Source: a virus
Virus record (IMG/VR): IMGVR_UViG_3300030329_006263
Coordinates: 6,698 to 70,697 of that record
Length of the DNA: 64,000 nt
Reading direction: 5' to 3' (one strand)
Of the stretch, positions 6,768 through 14,006 are shown one piece after another. The first letter of the stretch is position 1, and every line of letters starts with the position of its first letter. The notes under the pieces are model-generated. The model did not search any database and had not been told where the DNA came from. It worked only from the letters and a program-made list of their open reading frames with translations. The translations under genes and the position numbers were made by a program.

Positions 6768-8872
6768 TGAAGTTTTTTGAAGGTTGGAATCGGTTCTTAA
6801 ATGAGTCCGAAGATGTAGACGTTTATGCAAAAACCAAACTACAAAAGCCCAAAGGTCAGGAAATAGAAACTGATGAGTATGATGCGCCCTATGAATATGA
6901 TGATTCACCCGAAAAATCAGCAGAAACATATTTTGGCAAAAGTCCTGACAATCTTCCGTGCGTAAGAGATCTTAGAGATCAATCAAAAGATGTTTTTCCT
7001 CCAGATTTTTATAAATGTATGGAGGCTGCAGGCTATACTAAACTTGGAGCAGGCTCTTTTAGAGCAACTTTCGATGTTCCAGAAAATCCTGAGCTAGTTT
7101 TAAAGATTGTCGGCCCTGCAAATAGCTATCCAGAACAAATAAGAAGCAGAGAGATGAACAAAGAGGAGGCTAAAGCCTCTTATCAAACCGCGTCTGAATT
7201 AATTCCTAAAGTTTACAATAGTGCTAAAGATTATTTTTGGATTATATCCGAAAAAGTGACTCCAATAGAGGATTGGAAGGCGATGCAGGAGTTTTTCCCC
7301 ATATGGAAAGAGGAGCCTCTTGAAGAATTTCAATATTGGTTCCAAAAATTAATTGATTCTAGAACAATACCTAAAATTGCTGCGGAGCGAATAAATAAAC
7401 GAGCAGAATATACAGTAAGTTATGGCGACGGTGAAGAATTGGTCAACGATCCTCTCATATTAAACATTCGTGACCTTCTAGCACAATTTGATTTACCTGC
7501 ATGGGACATTAGACCACATAATGTTGGTTATGCTGTTAGAAATGGTCAAAAACAGTTTGTTATATTAGACCCAGGCTTTGAATTGGGGAAAGATGTCGGC
7601 ACTATTAAAGGCCAAGCTGTGGATCCAGGAAGGGGAATATCAGCTATCTTTGACGATGATAAGAAATATGTTAAGACCTGGAGTCCAGAAGCTCGTAAGA
7701 CCACAGTCGTAAAAGAGAATTTAAATAAAAATTGGCAACTTTTCTTAGAAAATGAAGAAAATGAAGAAAATGAAGAAAATGTAAAGGGTCCGGACGACTT
7801 TTTCTACGATATTTCGAAATCTCCGAACAAAATCACTATTAATGTGCTTGATATGGATAAAAACCCCGTTGATAGCAAGAAAAAAGACACAAAATCCTTT
7901 ATTTCAATGGAAAAACGCACAGATGTGCCAAATTGGGAAGTTTCCTGGTCATCTTCGCCCGAAAACAGCAAAGAAGTGGGCAAAACCATGTATTTAATGG
8001 CTCTAGAGCTAGCTGAAGAGGGATTAGCGCCCGATTCTTACGAAACTAGCCCAGATGCACTTAAAATTTGGCACATATTCATGAAAAACAATGAATTTGG
8101 GGTTGAAAAGCAGTTAAAAGACGGTCATGAGGGTCAAGATGAGTCAGATCCCTTCAATTTTGTGTTTTTTAAGCCAAAAAGTGGCATTTTAGGCCAATAT
8201 CAGCACCAAATTAACGAAAAAGAGGCAAAAAGTGACGAAAAAGCGGGTTTTGACCCCGAAAAAGAGGAAAAAGTCGAATATTTCGACCCAGAACAGTTTA
8301 ATTGGGAAGATTTAGACGATATTGACGAACTATATGAGCGCTTAACCAGAGATAATGACACAGATATGGTCTCAAAGGTGATTATTGCCGATGATAGCGG
8401 CAAAATATTGATTTTAAAGCGCTCAGATAAGGGAAATATGTGGGATTTGCCCGGAGGACACCTAAAAAAAGGTGAAAATCCGCTTGATGGGGCCCACAGA
8501 GAGACAAAAGAAGAGACAAATCTTGATATTTCGGATTTAAGTGCCTTAAATACGCATGAAAACGTTCATTTTTTCAAATGTGGAGCACCAAAAGGAGATA
8601 TATCACTCCAACCAGAGGAGCATACTGACTTTATGTGGGTAAATCCGAAGGAAATTGACCAATACGACATGAAAAACCACCAAAAAGAAGCTATTTTAGG
8701 TGCATTTGAGCCTTTAGAGGAACAAAATGAGCCATATCAGAGGTTTTCTAGGGGTACATACAAGAAATTTATAACAAAATTGGCCAAACAAGGCCCAAAT
8801 AAGTATAGTATAGGTGGGAAAATGAAAAAAGCAGCTGCAAAACACCTCAAAAGTGGCCCACCGGGAGGCTAA
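6767..8872 (+). CDS. Leader-kinase-acetyltransferase-like-NUDIX fusion protein (predicted capsid-targeted)
   Basis: The 701-residue product starts MKFFEGWNRFLNE, a leader with cleavage expected after Glu13. Residues about 91-275 look like a kinase fold: LGAGSFRA loop, VLKI Lys, catalytic-loop-like DIRPHN at 247-252, and LDPG at 267-270. Residues 317-330 (ENLNKNWQLFLENE) repeat the leader internally. Residues about 345-470 resemble a GNAT acetyltransferase (VGKTMYLMALELAEEGL, TSPDALKIW). Residues about 535-660 are a NUDIX hydrolase with a complete box from Gly564: G-x5-E-x7-RE-T-x-EE. A short Lys-rich tail ends the protein. The internal leader suggests fusion of two once separate genes. The start uses TAATG overlap; an ATG at 6740 would mask the leader. 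Confidence 0.85.
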   Translation: MKFFEGWNRFLNESEDVDVYAKTKLQKPKGQEIETDEYDAPYEYDDSPEKSAETYFGKSPDNLPCVRDLRDQSKDVFPPDFYKCMEAAGYTKLGAGSFRATFDVPENPELVLKIVGPANSYPEQIRSREMNKEEAKASYQTASELIPKVYNSAKDYFWIISEKVTPIEDWKAMQEFFPIWKEEPLEEFQYWFQKLIDSRTIPKIAAERINKRAEYTVSYGDGEELVNDPLILNIRDLLAQFDLPAWDIRPHNVGYAVRNGQKQFVILDPGFELGKDVGTIKGQAVDPGRGISAIFDDDKKYVKTWSPEARKTTVVKENLNKNWQLFLENEENEENEENVKGPDDFFYDISKSPNKITINVLDMDKNPVDSKKKDTKSFISMEKRTDVPNWEVSWSSSPENSKEVGKTMYLMALELAEEGLAPDSYETSPDALKIWHIFMKNNEFGVEKQLKDGHEGQDESDPFNFVFFKPKSGILGQYQHQINEKEAKSDEKAGFDPEKEEKVEYFDPEQFNWEDLDDIDELYERLTRDNDTDMVSKVIIADDSGKILILKRSDKGNMWDLPGGHLKKGENPLDGAHRETKEETNLDISDLSALNTHENVHFFKCGAPKGDISLQPEEHTDFMWVNPKEIDQYDMKNHQKEAILGAFEPLEEQNEPYQRFSRGTYKKFITKLAKQGPNKYSIGGKMKKAAAKHLKSGPPGG

Positions 8873-8904
8873 ACACTAGTTATTTAGGAGAGGAGAAGCT
8901 TAAA

Positions 8905-9108
8905 TTGCCATTTCTAACCGATATTCCCCCAGAATTGATCGATTTTTTGATTGAAAAAGAGAAAAAAGAGCAAGAAAAGGGCCATGAAATGCCTTTTTTA
9001 CAGCTTCCAGTGCCATATATGCCCGAAATTGAGGGCCAAAATAGCCAAAAAAACCCCCAAAATGACCAAAATGACGATAATCAAGGGGCTATAATTATAG
9101 ATTTATAG
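8905..9108 (+). CDS. Small Gln/Asn-rich hypothetical protein
   Basis: The frame opens with TTG at 8905, about 9 bases after AGGAGAGGAG, giving MPFLTDIPPELIDFLIEKEK and a tail rich in Asn, Gln and Asp. It has 67 residues, no recognisable domain, and probably a disordered C-terminus. The strong ribosome binding site argues it is translated despite the rare start codon. Confidence 0.6.
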   Translation: MPFLTDIPPELIDFLIEKEKKEQEKGHEMPFLQLPVPYMPEIEGQNSQKNPQNDQNDDNQGAIIIDL

Positions 9109-9130
9109 TGTGTGTTTTAAGAATTTTAAG

Positions 9131-9139
9131 ACTATTTAT
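9131..9139 (+). promoter_or_regulatory. ACTATTTAT element (candidate late promoter -10)
   Basis: ACTATTTAT at 9131-9139 lies 23 bases before the ATG of the 9163 gene, with AAGGAG at 9148-9153 in between. This spacing would give a short normal 5' untranslated region. Confidence 0.4.
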
Positions 9140-9162
9140 GAGGTAAAAAGGAGACATTTCAT

Positions 9163-10269
9163 ATGCGCGTCACAAAAACTGAACTTAAAAGGCTCATTAA
9201 GGAAGAATTAGAAGCAGTTTTAAAAGAAAAGGTGGGCGACGATCTCGACTCAGATCTGCAGCATGCGGAGCATTGGTATGAGCATTGGAAAAATATACAT
9301 AATAATACCAGTGATAAAAACGGCCAGATGTGGGATGACTCCAGAATGCAGATGCAGCACTATTTGGCACAAATTACAAATATTAAAGCCGCGAAGAAGG
9401 CCGCAGCTGCGAAGAAGAAAGCTGCCGCGAAGGAAGCGATGAAGGCTCGTCGACAAGATGCTCTATCAACCATGGACACGCCACAAGAGGCAATGGAATA
9501 TTGGTGTGGGAAAGATTGTCCTCCAGACACTCCAGTGCCGGAAGATTGGAAAGAGAGGACAAAGGCGGCACTATTGAAACAATTTTCTGGTGGCGACTGG
9601 AAAGAGGGCAAAGTTGAGGAGGGGGACATCGAAGTAGACTGGATGCCCGAACCTAATGATTGGGTTGGTTCTGGATATAGAGAAGTTGCTAGCGCAGTTA
9701 AAAACATTACTGGCTTAAAATCTCTAAAGGGGGGCTGGTGGAGAAAGCCGCTACCAGAAGGCAAATGTAATGATCCAGAATTTTGTTATACAGAAGGTCG
9801 TAGAGCGGGTAGAATGAAACGCAATCACCCTGTTCGAGTTGCATTCCGAAAATATTATAATGCAAGAAAAGGAAAGAAAAGAAAGCCAAAAAAAGAAGGC
9901 CCAATGAAATTTTATACAAAAGGTAATCAGGCTTCAGCTGGTGCAATTGAGGCAATTAAAAAAGGCGAAGAGGCAGTATTGGTGGTTGATGATAACCAAA
10001 AAGAAGTGAGTCGAATTAAAGACATTGATGAAGCCATTGGTATAGTAATGGGAAATATTAATGCTTCTGATGATAAAGGCGACAGAAAGGCGAGTCGAGC
10101 GGCTAGAAAAGAACTTAGAAGGCTTAAAGTCACGAAGCGCGCTCTAGCTAAAAAAGCAAATAAAAAAGCTGGCTTGGGAGATCTCTATAAAAGAGCAGGA
10201 AAGAGAAAACGCGTTCCCTCATCACAACTAACCAAAAAACAACAAAATTTACAAACCAAGGCTAAATAA
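9163..10269 (+). CDS. Leader-bearing basic protein with GGWWR/HPxRVA module (predicted capsid-targeted)
   Basis: The 368-residue protein begins MRVTKTELKRLIKEEL, a class-2 leader with Ile-Lys-Glu at 12-14. A Lys/Ala-rich helix follows (about residues 70-95). The middle holds NDWVGS...GGWWRKPLP...HPVRVAFRK followed by a Lys/Arg run (GKKRKPKK). The same module occurs near the C-terminus of the protein at 16755. The C-terminal third is again very basic. High charge suits an internal virion protein bound to DNA, as T4 internal proteins are. An AAGGAG site precedes the ATG, and an ACTATTTAT element lies at 9131. Confidence 0.8.
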   Translation: MRVTKTELKRLIKEELEAVLKEKVGDDLDSDLQHAEHWYEHWKNIHNNTSDKNGQMWDDSRMQMQHYLAQITNIKAAKKAAAAKKKAAAKEAMKARRQDALSTMDTPQEAMEYWCGKDCPPDTPVPEDWKERTKAALLKQFSGGDWKEGKVEEGDIEVDWMPEPNDWVGSGYREVASAVKNITGLKSLKGGWWRKPLPEGKCNDPEFCYTEGRRAGRMKRNHPVRVAFRKYYNARKGKKRKPKKEGPMKFYTKGNQASAGAIEAIKKGEEAVLVVDDNQKEVSRIKDIDEAIGIVMGNINASDDKGDRKASRAARKELRRLKVTKRALAKKANKKAGLGDLYKRAGKRKRVPSSQLTKKQQNLQTKAK

Positions 10270-10271
10270 CA

Positions 10272-10886
10272 GTGTTTATTACAAAAAATAAACTCCGCAC
10301 AATTATTCAAGAAGAATTGGAGAATGTTGTTGATGATTTACAAAACATTTGGAAAATGTTGGGGGCAAAAGACAAGGCTGCGTTTGCTAGTAACGTTAAA
10401 AAAGTAAAAAATACAATACAAAGAAAACGCACATCGTCTTCGCGCAACAAGTGCCCAGAAGGAGAAGAACAAGTAGGTACATTGGAAGGCGGCGAAGTTG
10501 TATGTTGGCCTATAGGTTGGGAACCTCCAGAACCAAAAAAATTAACACAAAGACAACTTAACATGCCCAGAACGAGTACAAAAAAAAGTAAAACAGTGGC
10601 ACACAAGCCTGCTCCTGAAGAATTGCCAATAAATATTGATGGGGATGAAGATTCAGCGCTTTGGACGGTTTTAACACACAAAGGACAAAACGCATCAAAA
10701 GAGGAAAACGCTAGAAATATTCAAATATTTAAAAAAGTATTCGGGGACGGAGATTATGATGAAGAAGATATTGCACTTGTTAATAAATTATTAGATTCTC
10801 CCGAATTCGCTTGGACAAAAAAAGCTAGATACAACCCAAGAAGAAAGTGGGCTGTAAAGATGCTGCGGCAGGGTGGAAAAAAATAA
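10272..10886 (+). CDS. Leader-bearing protein (predicted capsid-targeted), unknown domain
   Basis: The GTG at 10272, three bases after the previous stop, opens a 204-residue product MFITKNKLRTIIQEEL, a class-2 leader with Ile-Gln-Glu at 12-14. The middle is basic and Ser/Thr-rich with the pair CPEGEEQV...VVCWPIG. The C-terminal 60 residues are helical and end in NPRRKWAVKMLRQGGKK. No domain is recognised. The leader and charge suggest an internal capsid protein. Confidence 0.75.
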   Translation: MFITKNKLRTIIQEELENVVDDLQNIWKMLGAKDKAAFASNVKKVKNTIQRKRTSSSRNKCPEGEEQVGTLEGGEVVCWPIGWEPPEPKKLTQRQLNMPRTSTKKSKTVAHKPAPEELPINIDGDEDSALWTVLTHKGQNASKEENARNIQIFKKVFGDGDYDEEDIALVNKLLDSPEFAWTKKARYNPRRKWAVKMLRQGGKK

Positions 10887-10888
10887 AT

Positions 10889-11233
10889 ATGAAGCCAATT
10901 CTTGAAAATTTTAGAAAATATCTAAAAGAAATTAAAAATAGGTGGGAATTTGATGTCCTAGTGCGCTTAGATAAGGACGCAAACCTTTATGCAGATATTT
11001 TTGAGAAAATTCGCGCTATTCCTGGTGTAACAATTGTTAAAACCGAAGAAAAACAAAGAAATATTTCTCAAACTCAAAAAGCAGCTGTATTAGAGATTAA
11101 ATGTATTGTTGGTGATACTGGAATGGGGAACTATGCACTGTTTTTAAAGAAACAACTAGCCAAAATAAAAGATGAAGAAGGTGATAGAATTTTAGGCGTA
11201 CAATTCACTACACCTCCAGAAGATATATCATAA
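10889..11233 (+). CDS. Leader-bearing small alpha/beta protein (predicted capsid-targeted)
   Basis: The 114-residue product starts MKPILENFRKYLKE, a class-1 leader with Leu-Lys-Glu at 12-14. I chose the ATG at 10889 because it puts the leader at the N-terminus; an ATG at 10847 is inside the previous gene. The rest has a beta-alpha-beta pattern resembling a ferredoxin-like fold (WEFDVLVRLDK, helix, GVTIVKTEE, AVLEIKCIV), followed by a helix (YALFLKKQLAKI) and a last strand. Function is unknown. Confidence 0.8.
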   Translation: MKPILENFRKYLKEIKNRWEFDVLVRLDKDANLYADIFEKIRAIPGVTIVKTEEKQRNISQTQKAAVLEIKCIVGDTGMGNYALFLKKQLAKIKDEEGDRILGVQFTTPPEDIS

Positions 11234-11289
11234 AAATAAAAAACATTTGCTTTTTATTGTATTCTATTAATAGTTACTTATAGGAGGTA

Positions 11290-13422
11290 ATGTATGTGTC
11301 GTTATTACGACCTATAATCCCATTAGTATTATTAATAGCACTTTTATCAGCATGTGGTGATGATAAACAAGGGAATTCTTTACCTCAAAATAATATTACC
11401 TATCCAGATATAATTTCAGATACACAAGATACGAGTAACACAGAAGATGTCGAAGACACTAAAGAAATAGAAGAAGATACGTATTCTATTTGGACAGATC
11501 CGTGTGTTGAATGCGCATGGTATTTTTGTGCAAATTTAGATGTAATGTATCAAAAACAAATTTGTGTTAATAATTGCGAAGATCCAGCGACAGTAGTTTA
11601 TGAAAGTGAGTGCAAAGAGCACCTTGAATGTAATCCCGCTCAACAACTATTAGAAACAGCAATTCCATGTACAACAGAAGATGGATATCCAGGATTTAAA
11701 GACAAAATATGCAATAAAGGTCAAATACAATATACAAATTGTAAATCAGACTGTTCAGAAGAGGTGTGTGACCTCGTAGACAACGATTGCGATGGTGAGA
11801 TCGATGAAGGCGTTATAAACGCCTGTGGACAGTGTGGAGACGTTCCTGAAGAGGTTTGTGACTATATAGACAACGATTGTGATGGTGTAATTGACAATGG
11901 CGTTGCAAATGCATGTGGAGGCTGTGGAAAAGTACCAGAAGAAGTTTGTAATGGTATTGACGATGACTGCGATGGTGAAGTCGATGAGGGTCAATTAAAT
12001 GCGTGTGGAGAATGTGGTCCACTAGAAGATGAAATTTGCGATGGTATTGATAACGATTGTAATGGATTAATCGATGAAGACTTGGTGGGAGAATGTTCTA
12101 CAGACTGTGAAAAAAATCTACAATATTGTGTTGGTGGACAGTGGATATGTACTGCTAAACAACCTAAAGAAGAAATATGTAATGGTTTAGATGATGACTG
12201 TGATGGGAAAGCTGATGAAGGATTAGATTGCCTCTGTACAAAACAAGATATTGGCACTTTATTTAAATGTCAAGAAAGTCCTTTAGTTTGCGGAGCAGGA
12301 TATAAAACATGTGAATGTGCAGATCCAAGCGATCCAACATGTTCAGAGTTACAATTAACTGAATGTTTGGCAACTTGCCATTGGTTCCCAGAAACAGTTC
12401 CGGCTGGTTCAACTTGTGATAAATATCTTGGAGAAATTAAACCGGAAGAGTGTAATAACCATGATGATAACTGTAACCAACTAGTTGATGAAGATTTGTT
12501 TGCAAATTGTTATAGTGGCCCTCCGGAAACAATGCTAGTAGGTATATGTTTACCGGGGGTTATGACATGTTTAGAAGGATCGTGGGGAAATTATGATGAT
12601 AATAATGATTTTATTAAGAAGCTCTGCTTAGGTGAAGTAGTGCCACAACCTGAAGATATATGCAATGGTACAGATACAAACTGTGATGGTAAAATTGATG
12701 AAGATAAGGAATTAGAGCCAACAGACATTCTTTTTATTATTGATTTATCAGGCTCTATGCAAGAAGAAATTAATGCTGTCACAACTGCTTTAAATAAATT
12801 TGCAACTCACTATAGCGATTCCGATGTTATAAAATGGGGCCTCGTATTTACCGCATCAGCGACACCTCTTGGCGAGCGTGTTGTGCTAGCAACAGATTTA
12901 GTAGATTTTCAAACGTTTATGTCTATTTTTGAAAATTATGGATTCTCATTAATGGGTGGTGAAGAGCAAAACTACGATGCCATATATATGGCAATTCATA
13001 ATTTGATCGGACCACAGGATTTGCCATACGCGTTGTCTGATTTAGAGTGGAAAGGGCCTTACTCATGGTCAAATAGTCCCATAGATTCGTCACCTCCTAA
13101 AGATACTTGGAAAATAAGCTGGAGAAATGATGCAAAGCATGTGATAATTCTTTTTTCAGATGAAGAAGGGCAAACTTATCTAGAGCCAAAAATTACAGAA
13201 AATATTTTAGTCAATATGATTAATGCTGCTGATGAATTAGCTATATATGCCTTTACTCAAGATTGGCTGATAGATAGCGGAGCTTCAGACAATTATGTAG
13301 TTTTAACTCAAGCTGGAATGAAAGGTAAAGCCTATTACCTCACAATGAAGGCAATAGAGATGTACAACAATCTTCTTGAAATTCTTGATGAAACTGCTTG
13401 TGGCGGGAAAACGAATCCATGA
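11290..13422 (+). CDS. Lipoprotein with seven MopE-type Asp/Cys repeats and a von Willebrand A domain
   Basis: The 710-residue protein has a lipoprotein signal with lipobox LSAC (Cys22). From about residue 155 it carries seven copies of a MopE-like unit of the form EExCxxxDNDCDGxxDE. The Asp-rich loops probably bind calcium, and each unit has two Cys. Residues about 475-700 form a von Willebrand A domain with the metal-site motif DLSGS (TDILFIIDLSGSM), the usual start of such domains. Such repeats and domain pairs are typical of surface proteins in Myxococcota and relatives and unusual in phages, so host acquisition is likely. AGGAGG is very close to the ATG at 11290; a GTG at 11296 has better spacing and may be the true start. 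The next lipoprotein gene overlaps by ATGA. Confidence 0.85.
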   Translation: MYVSLLRPIIPLVLLIALLSACGDDKQGNSLPQNNITYPDIISDTQDTSNTEDVEDTKEIEEDTYSIWTDPCVECAWYFCANLDVMYQKQICVNNCEDPATVVYESECKEHLECNPAQQLLETAIPCTTEDGYPGFKDKICNKGQIQYTNCKSDCSEEVCDLVDNDCDGEIDEGVINACGQCGDVPEEVCDYIDNDCDGVIDNGVANACGGCGKVPEEVCNGIDDDCDGEVDEGQLNACGECGPLEDEICDGIDNDCNGLIDEDLVGECSTDCEKNLQYCVGGQWICTAKQPKEEICNGLDDDCDGKADEGLDCLCTKQDIGTLFKCQESPLVCGAGYKTCECADPSDPTCSELQLTECLATCHWFPETVPAGSTCDKYLGEIKPEECNNHDDNCNQLVDEDLFANCYSGPPETMLVGICLPGVMTCLEGSWGNYDDNNDFIKKLCLGEVVPQPEDICNGTDTNCDGKIDEDKELEPTDILFIIDLSGSMQEEINAVTTALNKFATHYSDSDVIKWGLVFTASATPLGERVVLATDLVDFQTFMSIFENYGFSLMGGEEQNYDAIYMAIHNLIGPQDLPYALSDLEWKGPYSWSNSPIDSSPPKDTWKISWRNDAKHVIILFSDEEGQTYLEPKITENILVNMINAADELAIYAFTQDWLIDSGASDNYVVLTQAGMKGKAYYLTMKAIEMYNNLLEILDETACGGKTNP

Positions 13423-13643
13423 GATACATCACCATCGCTAGTTTTTTAGTTGGTGTGATGATTTTAGGGTGTGAAATTGAAGATAAAATAGAAAAGGCTG
13501 CTGATAGATGTGAAGATAAAGTTGCAAAAGCATTAGAAAACATTGAAGATGCATGTTTAACTAAAGAAGAAATTATAGAGCTTCTCTACTCTCTTAGAGA
13601 TAATCCTAATACTGGTACTGATGGGGGAATATGTGATAATTGA
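13419..13643 (+). CDS. Small putative lipoprotein
   Basis: The ATG at 13419 overlaps the preceding stop (ATGA) and encodes 74 residues beginning MRYITIASFLVGVMILGC, a short signal with lipobox ILGC. The mature part is a charged helix with two further Cys (DRCED, DACLTK) and an Asn/Gly-rich end. Coupling to the MopE/von Willebrand A lipoprotein suggests the two act together at the cell surface, but no function is known. Confidence 0.7.
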   Translation: MRYITIASFLVGVMILGCEIEDKIEKAADRCEDKVAKALENIEDACLTKEEIIELLYSLRDNPNTGTDGGICDN

Positions 13644-13672
13644 TTGACAAACATGTTTATATTTGATATTAT
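13644..13672 (+). promoter_or_regulatory. Candidate sigma-70-type promoter giving a leaderless mRNA
   Basis: TTGACA at 13644-13649 is separated by exactly 17 bases from TATTAT at 13667-13672. A start site seven bases downstream of the -10 would fall on the A of the ATG at 13679, so the transcript of the membrane protein gene would be leaderless. No Shine-Dalgarno sequence precedes that ATG, which fits. Host RNA polymerase use is inferred. Confidence 0.6.
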
Positions 13673-13678
13673 ATTTAT

Positions 13679-13984
13679 ATGATAACTAATATTCTCAACA
13701 CTTTGTTAATTTTTTCTCTAGTAATTTTCAGTCTCTCTGACTGTGCTACAACAATGTACCTTGTATATGGAGAACATGCACGAGAAATTAATCCAATCCT
13801 AAAGCACGCTCTAGATATTGGCCCGTGGGCTTTTATTTTTGCAAAAATTGTTTTTACTACAATTTCTACTGTTATATTTTGGGCCTTGAAAGAGGAAAAA
13901 ATAACTACCCCACTATTATTATTGTTAAATTACATTTATTTAACAGAAGTGCTTTATCAATATAAAATAATTTGTAACATCTAA
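13679..13984 (+). CDS. DUF5658-like integral membrane protein
   Basis: The 101-residue protein has three predicted transmembrane segments (about 5-25, 50-70 and 75-95). The pattern 'SLSDCATTMYLVYGEHAREINPILK' matches the Asp-x-x-(T)-T and E-x-NP motifs of a family of small bacterial membrane proteins (DUF5658, by recollection). The function of that family is not known. No ribosome binding site is seen, and a consensus-like promoter ends six bases upstream. Confidence 0.7.
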   Translation: MITNILNTLLIFSLVIFSLSDCATTMYLVYGEHAREINPILKHALDIGPWAFIFAKIVFTTISTVIFWALKEEKITTPLLLLLNYIYLTEVLYQYKIICNI

Positions 13985-13993
13985 TATAAGCTA

Positions 13994-14002
13994 ACTATTT
14001 AT
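13994..14002 (+). promoter_or_regulatory. ACTATTTAT element (candidate late promoter -10)
   Basis: ACTATTTAT occurs 4 bases before the ATG of the 14007 gene and is part of a 12-mer, CTAACTATTTAT, repeated exactly before the 16755 gene (16738-16749). No ribosome binding site separates it from the ATG. If it is a -10 element, the mRNA would be leaderless. T4-like gp55 sigma recognises an AT-rich -10-only site, so this is a candidate. Confidence 0.4.
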
Positions 14003-14006
14003 ATGC

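Noticed and set aside
9360-9764. 134-residue - strand frame in the 9163 gene
   Set aside because: Antisense shadow; translation is low-complexity, and the + strand has leader, ribosome binding site and a module shared with another gene.
13994-14003. T4-type late promoter TATAAATA read on the - strand
   Set aside because: TATTTATA is its reverse complement, but no - strand gene lies downstream, so a + strand element is more sensible.
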